A stretch of DNA of 12,846 bases from Chitinophagaceae bacterium (GTDB lineage Bacteria > Bacteroidota > Bacteroidia > Chitinophagales > Chitinophagaceae). Shown piece by piece: positions 1 to 7,147 of this stretch. The position numbers were made by a program, and so were the translations under genes. Below the pieces are notes generated by a model, which was not told the DNA's origin, ran no database searches, and worked only from the letters and a program-made list of their open reading frames with translations. The stretch spans positions 1 through 12,846 of the forward strand of contig CANHEC010000019.1 of the NCBI GenBank assembly GCA_947459455.1, written 5' to 3'. Numbering within the stretch: the stretch's first letter is position 1; the number at the start of each line of letters is the position of its first letter.

Positions 1-806
1 GGTAACTGTAGCTTGTCGATAAAGGTGTGGCGCTCCCATACGATAGACGGATTGTAGTAGCCTTCAAACTGTGGGGTGCCGGTCACATGCACGTGCTTGG
101 CGGGTACCTGCGGATACAATTGGCCGAACTCTTTTGCCATGAACTGGCTCCATACCAGCCAGTGCTGCGCCTGGTAAGTGATGCGTGTTTTGGGCAAATT
201 ATCCCAACTAAACACCACGCTGGCAGTGCAGATGCCGGCTTCGTTCGCTGCTTCCATCAGGTAGGCCGCTTCTATCGAACGCTGGTGGGTGCATAGTAGT
301 ACCTGCGGCTTTACTTGCAGCAGCAGTTGGCGGCAATGGGCTGCGTAGTCAGTAGCCAATAGCCGGCGCCGTTGGTAGTTCTCCATTGCATCGGCCAGCC
401 GGGGGCTACGGGCTATCCAACCGGCTACTGTGTTCAAGGCGCTGAACAGGATTTTCTTCCGGCCTTTCAGCAGGCTGAAGTAAAACCAGTTGTCAGCAAT
501 GCTTTCGTTTTGTAGTAGTCGGGCATTGCGCTGCAGGCGCACAAACAGGCAGAACCGCCGCAAAAAATCTCCCCATCGGTCCGGTGGCAGATCGGGCAGG
601 GCTACGGTGCTGAAAATATCGCCATGTACACGGCGTACCATGTCGATGGCGGCATTGTCCAGGCGGTGAATAACGATGAGTTGGAAGCCGGCTGCATGCA
701 GCCTTGCGGGCAACGAACTGAGCAGGTAGTTGCGCAGGCCCACCCCATCGGGCACCAGCAGGGCCAATACGGGGCGAGGGGCGATATCGGCAGATCCAGG
801 CTGCAT
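1..806 (-). CDS. GT-B-like polysaccharide biosynthesis protein, C-terminus outside window
   Basis: The frame is open from an ATG at 804-806 to the window edge, giving 268 codons without a stop; the C-terminal part is missing. I do not recognise a named family. The protein is clearly a paralogue of the one encoded at 4482-5924. Shared blocks, numbered here, are VPDGVGLRNYL (18-28), LLCTHQR (170-176), FSWDNLPKTRIT (199-210), VWSQFM and TGTPQFE (242-248). The order of these blocks, a glycine-rich N-terminal strand followed by a second Rossmann-like region, resembles GT-B enzymes such as UDP-GlcNAc 2-epimerase-like or CDP-glycerol transferase-like proteins. That fold is an inference. No signal peptide or membrane segment is visible, so it probably acts in the cytoplasm. 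The start lies 5 bp after the stop of the asparagine-synthetase gene, so it should be in the same operon. A transfer role for the neighbouring CMP-sugar is possible but unproven. Confidence 0.8.
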   Translation of the reverse strand, partial: MQPGSADIAPRPVLALLVPDGVGLRNYLLSSLPARLHAAGFQLIVIHRLDNAAIDMVRRVHGDIFSTVALPDLPPDRWGDFLRRFCLFVRLQRNARLLQNESIADNWFYFSLLKGRKKILFSALNTVAGWIARSPRLADAMENYQRRRLLATDYAAHCRQLLLQVKPQVLLCTHQRSIEAAYLMEAANEAGICTASVVFSWDNLPKTRITYQAQHWLVWSQFMAKEFGQLYPQVPAKHVHVTGTPQFEGYYNPSIVWERHTFIDKLQL

Positions 807-811
807 GGTGC

Positions 812-2521
812 TTAGGGGGCTTGCAGCAGCATGGCCGTATTCAGCCACTGCCACACAAAAAAGCTGTTGTCCATTTGGCCCTGCAGGTATTGCTGCCAGG
901 TGGTCAGCACGGCTTGTTTGTCAAACCAGCCGGGATTACCCGGACCACTTAGCCATTGTATCAGGTCGTCGGCCCAATCTCGCAGTTCGTGGCGCAGCCA
1001 TTCACGCTGCGGCGTTTGCAAGGGGCGCTTGGGGGCCAGGGCCAGCTGCGATCCAATGTACTGGCGGGCATACTGGCGAAGGCCGTACTTGGTTTGTTCG
1101 TTGAAATATTTGCGGTCGGCCGGCATGGCAAATGCAAACTCTACCAGCCGGTAATCCAAAAAAGGCTCCCGCAGTTCGGTGCTATGCAGCATGCTGGCCC
1201 GGTCGTTGAAGCGCAGGGCCCGAGGTATTTTGGTGTAAAAAATATCGCGGTACTGCAGGTTTTGCAGTCGGTTGTCGAAAGGGGCAGGGTACTGGCCCGC
1301 CTGGCTTTGCGCAGCAAAAGCAGGTACCAGTGTATGTGGCAATACCGGGCTTTGCTGGGTGCCTTGCACAATGCCGTCACCAGCTTTGTAATAATAATCG
1401 TAACCACCCCAGGCTTCATCCATGCCCTGCCCATCAAGCAGTACAATACTGCGCATCGAACGGGCTGTTTTGAACACCTGTCCGTAGGCAATGGTAGGAA
1501 TGCCACCGTAAGGCTCATCCTGCTGCATCGTCATTTGGGCAGCCAGTGCAGGCACATCCTTTACCGACAGCAATACTGCTTCCAATGGTTTGCCGGTGTG
1601 GGCTATCAGCTGCTGTACCCACGGCAGTTCGTCGTAGCGTTCGTCGGCGCAGTAAAAGCTGTAGGCCCGGATGGTTTGGTTGGCCGGAAAAGCTTCGTGC
1701 ACGGCTGCCAGCAGGGTACTGCTGTCCAGTCCGCCACTCAGGTTGAAGCCCACTGGCACATCGGCCCGAAAGCGCAATTGCACGGCATCTTGCAGCAAAG
1801 CGTGGTAGGCTTCCATCCAGGTGGCCTCCGTCACATCGGGCTGCTGTTGTACCGCTTCTTCAAATACGTACCAGCGCTGTACATGCGGTGTCAGATCGGA
1901 TGCATTTAGCCGCAGGCAATGGCCCGCCGGCAAGGCGGCTATTTGTTGCCAAAAGGTTTCGTGGGGCTGTCCGTACAGGCCGTGGGCAAAAAAGCCAGCC
2001 CACACATTTTCGTCGGGCCTTTTTGGTACACCAGCCGCCCACAGCGATTTGATTTCGCTGGCAAACAGCCATTGACCTTGTTGCTGGCTGTAGTAAAATG
2101 GTTTCACCCCAAAGCGGTCGCGGGCTGCAAACAGTGTTTGTGTTTGCTGGTCCCAAATGGCCATCGCAAACATGCCGTTGAGGAGCGGCAGCATGTTGGC
2201 ACCCATTTTCTCATACAGCGCCAGCACTACTTCGGTATCGCTTTCGCTATGCATGGTTTCGGCGGCCAGGTATTGGGTGCGCAGCTCCCGGTAGTTGTAC
2301 ACCTCGCCATTGAACACAATGCTGTAGCGGCCGCTATGGCTGTGCATGGGCTGGTTGCCGGCATCACTCAGGTCGATGATGGAAAGACGATTGTGCCCGA
2401 GTGCCACTTGCTGATGCTGCCAGGTGCTGCAGTTGTCGGGGCCACGGTGCGCCTGCGCCTGCAGCATTTGCTGCAGCAGTTGCGGGTCGCCGTTTCCAAT
2501 AATGCCTGCTATTCCACACAT
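812..2521 (-). CDS. asnB: Glutamine-dependent asparagine synthetase family amidotransferase
   Basis: 569 residues with both domains of the family. The N-terminal glutaminase has the nucleophile Cys2 (MCGIAGIIG), RGPDN (26-30), HNRLSIID (43-50), NGEVYNY (71-77) and SESDTE (92-97). The synthetase domain has the ATP pyrophosphatase loop SGGLDSS (262-268), QQDEP (333-337), GQGMDEAWGGY (364-374) and a later REPFLD motif. In this family glutamine ammonia is passed to an adenylated carboxylate. True AsnB makes asparagine, but copies inside polysaccharide loci often appear to amidate sugar carboxyls (WbpS-type). The loop normally read as GDGADE or GEGSDE is GQGMDE here, so substrate specificity is open. 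It lies 9 bp after the CMP-sugar synthetase stop and 5 bp before the next gene, in a tight operon. The context favours a sugar-modifying role over primary metabolism, although a housekeeping function is not excluded. Confidence 0.93.
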   Translation of the reverse strand: MCGIAGIIGNGDPQLLQQMLQAQAHRGPDNCSTWQHQQVALGHNRLSIIDLSDAGNQPMHSHSGRYSIVFNGEVYNYRELRTQYLAAETMHSESDTEVVLALYEKMGANMLPLLNGMFAMAIWDQQTQTLFAARDRFGVKPFYYSQQQGQWLFASEIKSLWAAGVPKRPDENVWAGFFAHGLYGQPHETFWQQIAALPAGHCLRLNASDLTPHVQRWYVFEEAVQQQPDVTEATWMEAYHALLQDAVQLRFRADVPVGFNLSGGLDSSTLLAAVHEAFPANQTIRAYSFYCADERYDELPWVQQLIAHTGKPLEAVLLSVKDVPALAAQMTMQQDEPYGGIPTIAYGQVFKTARSMRSIVLLDGQGMDEAWGGYDYYYKAGDGIVQGTQQSPVLPHTLVPAFAAQSQAGQYPAPFDNRLQNLQYRDIFYTKIPRALRFNDRASMLHSTELREPFLDYRLVEFAFAMPADRKYFNEQTKYGLRQYARQYIGSQLALAPKRPLQTPQREWLRHELRDWADDLIQWLSGPGNPGWFDKQAVLTTWQQYLQGQMDNSFFVWQWLNTAMLLQAP

Positions 2522-2530
2522 AATGCGTTG

Positions 2531-3244
2531 CTACAAATAGGCGGGGTTGTTCTTCAAAAAATCTTCCACCATGTTTTCTGCTTGCTCCCAGTCTTCCGGC
2601 GTATCTACGTTTACAATGGGCGTGCTGCCCAGATCGTAGCCAACGATGCGCTGGCCATAAATGGTGCGTTGCGCCAGCAGGCTGGTTCTGAAGATGTATA
2701 CCGAACCATCGCGGATAAAGGCAGGCGGCAATAGCTGGCGGCGGGTGATGATACTTTCTTCGCCGGTGGACAGTCGCAGGTAGCCGTCGGCATCATTTTC
2801 AAATACCCAATGCGGATTGTATTTCTGCGGCACTTCTACCGTGGTAAAAATGCTGTCAGCATTTGCTTCAAGCAACTTGCCGGCACAGGCATCTATCAGC
2901 CCGGCCGGTCTGAAAGGATTGGTAGGCTGTATGATGGCAATAAAGTCGAAAGACGCACCTTGTGCTGCTAAAACCTGCACATCGCTGTCAATTGCGTCCA
3001 GCACCGGGCTGGCATCCTGCGATAGTTCGGCGGGGCGTAGCCTCGGTACATCTACTCCCATGCGGCGGGCTATCTCGGCTATTTCTTCATCATCGGTAGA
3101 TACATATACCTGACTGATGGAATGGCTCATTTGTGCCGCCTTGATGGCATAGGCCACCAGCGGCTGGTGGGCTAGCATCTTTTTGTTTTTGCCGGGCACC
3201 CCCTTGCTGCCTCCTCTGGCCGGTATGTAGCCTAAAATGCGCAT
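2531..3244 (-). CDS. neuA: CMP-nonulosonic acid synthetase (acylneuraminate cytidylyltransferase)
   Basis: 237 residues, the usual length of a single-domain bacterial NeuA/LegF/PseF enzyme. It transfers CMP from CTP to a sialic, legionaminic or related nonulosonic acid. The nucleotide-binding signature PARGGSKGVPGKN is at 8-20, followed by STDD (49-52), QPTNP (106-110), a basic TRRQ segment (167-170), RDGSVYIF (178-185) and NVDTPEDW (212-219). I chose the ATG at 3242-3244, which puts the conserved RILGYIPARGG directly at the N-terminus. An in-frame TTG at 3248-3250 would add two residues and overlap the neuC stop. The gap to the neuC stop is 2 bp, so the two are probably translationally coupled. 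Sequence alone does not decide between sialic, legionaminic and pseudaminic acid as substrate. Confidence 0.93.
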   Translation of the reverse strand: MRILGYIPARGGSKGVPGKNKKMLAHQPLVAYAIKAAQMSHSISQVYVSTDDEEIAEIARRMGVDVPRLRPAELSQDASPVLDAIDSDVQVLAAQGASFDFIAIIQPTNPFRPAGLIDACAGKLLEANADSIFTTVEVPQKYNPHWVFENDADGYLRLSTGEESIITRRQLLPPAFIRDGSVYIFRTSLLAQRTIYGQRIVGYDLGSTPIVNVDTPEDWEQAENMVEDFLKNNPAYL

Positions 3245-3246
3245 TG

Positions 3247-4404
3247 TCAAAAAGTGATCGTTTTATGAAAACGCAACGGCAAGGTGGCCAGCAGTTCTGC
3301 CATTTGCACACCTGCATTGCCGCCGCCGTACACGTTGCTTTGGGTAGGGCGGTCGTTGTTTATCCAATGCTGCACGGCCTGCTGTATTTCGTTTCGGTTG
3401 TAGTTGCAGTCTATCACATTGTGGCCACGGTCGCGGCGATGCTGCCTGGTACCAATGTTTACCACCGGTACACCCAGGTAGGCGCATTCACGAATCCCCA
3501 CACTGCTGTTGCCAATCAGTGCTTTGGAATTTACCAGCAGGCGCAAAAAGTCTTCCGACTCCATGTTTTTAAAGAAGTGGAAATTGGCTGGCTGCTGTAT
3601 TTCGCGGAAATGCCGGATGCCGCTGGAAGTACCATCGGCGCCAGCATCTACGTTTGGCCAAAACCAAAACACCGGCAGCGGCTGCTGTTGCAGGGCGTGC
3701 AGGGTTTCCAGTACATGTTCGCGGCTGGCACTGTATTCGGTGGTCACCGGGTGTTGCATTACTACGATGTATCCATCGCTATAGTCGGGCATAGGGCCTA
3801 CGCCACCATACTTGCTGTATACATCAAAGTTGAGAGCCGGACTCTTCAATACTCGTGCCGCCAAATCGATGGAAGGGCAACCGGTATTGAACACGTAGTC
3901 GGGATCTTCGCCCAGCCGAATGACCCGCTCCCGGGCCGACTCGCTGGCCACAAAATGGATATCGGCCAGTTTGGTATTGGCGTGCCTTACTTTTTCATCA
4001 ATGTTGCCGGTCACCTCGCCACCCTGTACGTGTGCCAGCGGTATGTTTTGGTAAGAGGCGGCAATGCTGATGGCGATTGTTTCAAAACGGTCGGCAATGG
4101 CAATGACCGCATGCGGCTGCAGGTTGTAAAACACATTGGCCAGCTCCATGATGCCGAGGCCGGTGGTTTTGGCCATGGCAGTGGGATTTTCGCCCTCCAG
4201 CACCATGAATACTTTTTCGGTTACCCGAAAGCCATCTTTTTCTATAAAGTCAACGGCATTGCCGTAGCGACCCAGCAGGGCACTACCGGCCACTACCAGT
4301 TGCAGCTCGAGCTGCGGGTGTTGTTGTATGGCTTCCAGCGCTGTTTTGATGCGGCTGTACGAGGGCCGGGCTGTGATTACCACACATATTCTTCGTGTAC
4401 TCAT
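3247..4404 (-). CDS. neuC: UDP-GlcNAc 2-epimerase (hydrolysing), NeuC/LegG family
   Basis: 385 residues, full length for the hydrolysing epimerases that release ManNAc (NeuC) or its 2,4-diacetamido-6-deoxy analogue (LegG) as the nonulosonate precursor. Visible motifs are the N-terminal VVITARPSYSRIK (8-20), ADRFET (104-109), GGEVTGNIDEKVRHANTK (128-145), MQHPVTTE (216-223), GNSSVGIRE (298-306) and GTRQHRRDRGHNV (318-330). These match the GT-B-like 2-epimerase fold. The VTG..DE.VRHA.TK segment is typical of NeuC rather than of the non-hydrolysing WecB form. It starts at an ATG at 4402-4404, 77 bp after the preceding gene, which is the longest gap inside the leftward block. The next gene is neuA, but no neuB homologue is in the window. 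LegG instead of NeuC is a real alternative because the upstream sugar genes cannot be seen. Confidence 0.92.
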   Translation of the reverse strand: MSTRRICVVITARPSYSRIKTALEAIQQHPQLELQLVVAGSALLGRYGNAVDFIEKDGFRVTEKVFMVLEGENPTAMAKTTGLGIMELANVFYNLQPHAVIAIADRFETIAISIAASYQNIPLAHVQGGEVTGNIDEKVRHANTKLADIHFVASESARERVIRLGEDPDYVFNTGCPSIDLAARVLKSPALNFDVYSKYGGVGPMPDYSDGYIVVMQHPVTTEYSASREHVLETLHALQQQPLPVFWFWPNVDAGADGTSSGIRHFREIQQPANFHFFKNMESEDFLRLLVNSKALIGNSSVGIRECAYLGVPVVNIGTRQHRRDRGHNVIDCNYNRNEIQQAVQHWINNDRPTQSNVYGGGNAGVQMAELLATLPLRFHKTITF

Positions 4405-4481
4405 GTTCGTCAGTAGGGGGGCAAAATGCGGCAGCGGTCTGCCGCTGCAAATATGCGATTTGCAGGTGGTTGACTGTGGCC
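4405..4481 (-). promoter_or_regulatory. Leader of neuC with back-to-back hairpins and a near-consensus -7 box
   Basis: This 77-bp gap separates the 480-aa protein gene from neuC. It holds two adjacent perfect inverted repeats. One has arms at 4428-4434 and 4439-4445 (GCGGCAG and CTGCCGC); an alternative register pairs 4431-4437 with 4442-4448. The other has arms at 4446-4452 and 4458-4464 (TGCAAAT and ATTTGCA). On the minus strand CATATTTG at 4455-4448 differs from the Bacteroidota -7 box TAnnTTTG in one base, and no -33 TTTG is seen upstream. No U-run follows either stem, so this is not a classical intrinsic terminator. An internal promoter, operator or attenuator for the nonulosonate genes are all possible. 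Confidence 0.4.
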
Positions 4482-5924
4482 TTACTTGTTCACGCCTTTA
4501 CGGTGTTGTGCGGCCAGCTCCACCAGCAGGCGGGCTATATTGGCCGAGGCAGTTGCCATATCGTTGGTCAGCCGGTATTTCCACTTCAGCCGGTCGGTAG
4601 CCACTTTATCAGGGCTGCCGATGGCTGCCTGCAGCACAGGCCATATATCAGCTTCCGATTTGATCCATGCCACGGCATCCAGCCCATCGAGGGTGCGAAA
4701 ATGCTCAAGGCCGTAAATGAAATCGATATCGTACCAGGATTGGTTGTACGGCTTTTGGTAGTGCAGGTACACTGCCGGCTTGTCGAAATGGGCAAAATCG
4801 AGCCCCATGGTGCTGCCGATATTCACCACCACATGGCAGTAGCGGCAAAGGTTGCTCAGCAGTTTTACGTCTTCGTAGGCTGGCAGTACATCAAACCAAC
4901 TGTTGCCTTCGGAAGTGCGACGCCAATCGGGGTCGATGACGGAAAACAGGTGCCCATACCGCTGCAGCATGCCATCAAACCGATTGGAATGATCGGCGGG
5001 AGCCCGACGCAAAATCAGGTGTGGCCGCTCTTGCTCGGGCAGTTTGGCCACAGTAGAAGCGATGTCTTCAAAATAATGTTCGTCGTTGGGACTGGTCAGG
5101 TCATTGCCGCTCAAAAGCACCAGCGGACGGTCTGTTGGCAGTTGGTAGCGTTGCAAAAAAGCTGTCCGCTCTTCTACCAGGTGGCTGGCGCTGTAGCATT
5201 CAAACTGCGGCGTACCCGTCAGCAGTACGCGGTTGGCTGCTACTTCAGGGTAGTAGGAGGCCATCTCGGCCTTCATGTAGTCGCTCCACACAATGTAGTA
5301 GTCGGCTCGTAGCGTAATGCGGCTCTTGGGCAGGTTATCCCACGAAAAAATGGCCGACACCACCGGGATGCCCATTTTTCGGGCCACGGCAGCCATCAGA
5401 CCGGCGGCCGGTACCCGTTGGTGCGTACACAGTATTACATCAGGCTGGGTTTGCGCCAGCAGTGTTTCAAAGCCTGCCGCATACCGCCCTTTCAGGTACG
5501 ATTGCTCCAACATCGCATCGGCTTTGCACACCGCAGCGTGGCTCAGGCTTACCCACCACGACAGCCATTGCACGGCCAGGTAGTACCACCACATCAGGCC
5601 ACGTCGTTTTTTCAGCAGCAGCAGGCTGCGCCAAATGCGTGGGTTCTGCTTGATGCGGCTGTTGCGCCGCAGCCGGGCAAAAGTGGCTACCTCCCGCAGC
5701 AGTACCTGCCATTTGCTTTCGCCAAAGGCAGGCAGGGGGTGCAGTTCCAGCGGCTGCGCATGGCGATCTGCCAGTTCGGCCAGTATCCAGTCGGGCAGTT
5801 GGTGATACATGCCCACATGGGCGCCCTGCAGGTGATCTATCAGGTCTGAATACAGGTAGTTGCGTACGCCAATGCCATCGGGCACATATAAGAATACGCG
5901 GGGCTTGTTTGTTTCTCTCATCAT
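4482..5924 (-). CDS. GT-B-like polysaccharide biosynthesis protein, paralogue of the gene at 1-806
   Basis: 480 residues, soluble, of no family I can name with certainty. The N-terminal half has VPDGIGVRNYL (14-24), a basic, tryptophan-rich middle section (about 86-125), ILCTHQR (164-170), FSWDNLPKSRIT (193-204), IVWSDYM and TGTPQFE (236-242). The C-terminal half has LLSGND (270-275), RRAPADH and NIGSTMGLDFAHFDKPAVYL (368-387). The last resembles the nucleotide-sugar-binding end of GT-B enzymes of the CDP-glycerol/UDP-GlcNAc 2-epimerase type. Its paralogue lies three genes downstream, so the pair brackets neuC, neuA and asnB. The ATG at 5922-5924 is followed by a second ATG; either could be used. 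The start is 11 bp after the stop of the GT4 gene. A glycosyltransferase or glycerol/ribitol-phosphate-like transferase role is an inference from fold and context. Confidence 0.85.
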   Translation of the reverse strand: MMRETNKPRVFLYVPDGIGVRNYLYSDLIDHLQGAHVGMYHQLPDWILAELADRHAQPLELHPLPAFGESKWQVLLREVATFARLRRNSRIKQNPRIWRSLLLLKKRRGLMWWYYLAVQWLSWWVSLSHAAVCKADAMLEQSYLKGRYAAGFETLLAQTQPDVILCTHQRVPAAGLMAAVARKMGIPVVSAIFSWDNLPKSRITLRADYYIVWSDYMKAEMASYYPEVAANRVLLTGTPQFECYSASHLVEERTAFLQRYQLPTDRPLVLLSGNDLTSPNDEHYFEDIASTVAKLPEQERPHLILRRAPADHSNRFDGMLQRYGHLFSVIDPDWRRTSEGNSWFDVLPAYEDVKLLSNLCRYCHVVVNIGSTMGLDFAHFDKPAVYLHYQKPYNQSWYDIDFIYGLEHFRTLDGLDAVAWIKSEADIWPVLQAAIGSPDKVATDRLKWKYRLTNDMATASANIARLLVELAAQHRKGVNK

Positions 5925-5935
5925 CTACGCGGTTG

Positions 5936-7096
5936 CTATCGGTGTGGGTGTTGCAGTTGGCCAAAGTATTGCAGGTTGGTGGCGGCCAGGTGGTCGGCAC
6001 CGTATTGCTGCTGAATGAGCTGCCTGGCCCGGGCGCCCATTTGCGTTGCTTGTTCGGGGTGCTGCAGCATGTACAGCACTTTATCGGCTATATCGGCCGG
6101 GTCAAAAGGATCGCACAGCAGGCCGGTTTCGCCGGCTTGTACTACCTCCGGGCCCGGACCGGTGCGGCTTCCTACAAATGCTTTTCCCATGGCCATGGCT
6201 TCCAGCCAGGCTACCGGCATGGCCTCCATGTGCGATGGCAGCACCACCACCTCGGCATCGGCCAGCACGGCCGGCACTTCTACGTTGGCAATGGGCTCAA
6301 AAATGCGGATATGTGCCTCCATGTTCAGCTCGGCTACCAGTTGCTGCAGCACTGCTTTAAACGAGGCGCCGCTCGGTCTCATGGCAATATCCTTGCCATA
6401 AATATGCAATTGGGCGGTGGGCCACCTGGCTGCAATGACAGGCATGGCCATGATGAGCTGCCGAACGCCTTTTTTTTCCGTAAGGGCGCCCATAAAAAGC
6501 AGTCGACCTGGTACAGGCTGCGTACTGGCCGGTGTGGAAAAACGATGTAGCAAAATGGGGTTCGGAATGACCGTGTGTGGCTTTTGCAAAATGAAAGGAT
6601 AGAAGCCGGCAGTTTGCTGCAGCACATAGTGGCTCACGCCAATGATGGCATCAGCCTTCTTGAGCGACTGTTGCTCAAACCAGGCTTTCTTTTTGGAGAA
6701 AGGAGTATCGGCTGTACTGGCAGCAAAAAAGCGATGCCCGCCATGCAGCCGCACCACAAAGGATACGCCGGCCGGCTTGCGCAGTAAAAACAGGCCAGCT
6801 TCACTGCTTTCTACAATGTCCAGCGGTTGTTGCTGCTGTATCTGGCGCAGTACCCGGCTGGTATCCAGGGCCCGCTTCAGCCAGCGCAGTGGCCCCCATT
6901 GGTGTGTATTGATCCAATAAATGCGAAACCCCTCTGCCTCTTCCGTTTCCACCGCTCGGGTCTGCTGCTTGTAGCTGATCACCGACACCTGGGCACCCTG
7001 GCTGAGCAGGGCCGGAATCAGGTTCGCTACAAATGAACCAATGCCGCCTGTTTTTACCTGGGGACGAGCTATTTCGCCAATGAAGCAGATGTGCAT
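5936..7096 (-). CDS. Glycosyltransferase family 4
   Basis: 386 residues from the ATG at 7094-7096. The N-terminus MHICFIGEIARPQVKTGGIG carries the acceptor-domain glycine loop of retaining GT4 enzymes. VRLHGGHRF (115-123) and IIGVSHYV (151-158) follow, then VIPNP (176-180), the donor-domain opening LLFMGALTEKKG (199-210) and the catalytic E-x7-E (E291 and E299 in EAMPVAWLE). No membrane segment is evident, so it should act on the cytoplasmic face on a lipid-linked acceptor. Donor and linkage are not readable from sequence. A frame extension to a TTG at 7130-7132 would add 12 residues, but that TTG lies inside a perfect -7 promoter-type box, TATATTTG, so the ATG is preferred. The stop is 11 bp before the next gene. 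Confidence 0.92.
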   Translation of the reverse strand: MHICFIGEIARPQVKTGGIGSFVANLIPALLSQGAQVSVISYKQQTRAVETEEAEGFRIYWINTHQWGPLRWLKRALDTSRVLRQIQQQQPLDIVESSEAGLFLLRKPAGVSFVVRLHGGHRFFAASTADTPFSKKKAWFEQQSLKKADAIIGVSHYVLQQTAGFYPFILQKPHTVIPNPILLHRFSTPASTQPVPGRLLFMGALTEKKGVRQLIMAMPVIAARWPTAQLHIYGKDIAMRPSGASFKAVLQQLVAELNMEAHIRIFEPIANVEVPAVLADAEVVVLPSHMEAMPVAWLEAMAMGKAFVGSRTGPGPEVVQAGETGLLCDPFDPADIADKVLYMLQHPEQATQMGARARQLIQQQYGADHLAATNLQYFGQLQHPHR

Positions 7097-7129
7097 GAGC
7101 CGTTTAAACTGGTCTGTTGAATAGGCGGG

Positions 7130-7137
7130 CAAATATA
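7130..7137 (-). promoter_or_regulatory. Putative Bacteroidota -7 promoter box TATATTTG
   Basis: On the minus strand TATATTTG matches the TAnnTTTG -7 consensus known from Bacteroidota sigma-ABfr promoters at every fixed base. It sits in the 51-bp gap between the stop at 7148-7150 and the ATG at 7094-7096, with 33 nt between box and ATG. No TTTG was found at the expected -33 spacing, so the promoter would be partial. A chance match in AT-rich intergenic DNA cannot be excluded. Confidence 0.4.
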
Positions 7138-7147
7138 GCCGAATGCG

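Noticed and set aside
956..1909. A 317-codon open frame on the plus strand inside asnB
   Set aside because: It is antisense to a well-supported amidotransferase gene, has no domain pattern, and has no plausible start context or operon partner.
1919..2734. A 271-codon plus-strand frame spanning the asnB/neuA junction
   Set aside because: It crosses two confidently assigned minus-strand genes and its translation has no family resemblance.
3244..4416. A 390-codon open frame on the plus strand, almost exactly opposite neuC
   Set aside because: The opposite strand encodes a full NeuC/LegG protein with all family motifs. The plus-strand product has no recognisable motif and looks like a codon-usage shadow.
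4428..4465. An intrinsic terminator for the 480-aa protein gene
   Set aside because: The stems are good, but no run of T follows on the transcribed strand and the next gene lies immediately downstream in the same direction, so it is kept as a regulatory structure only.
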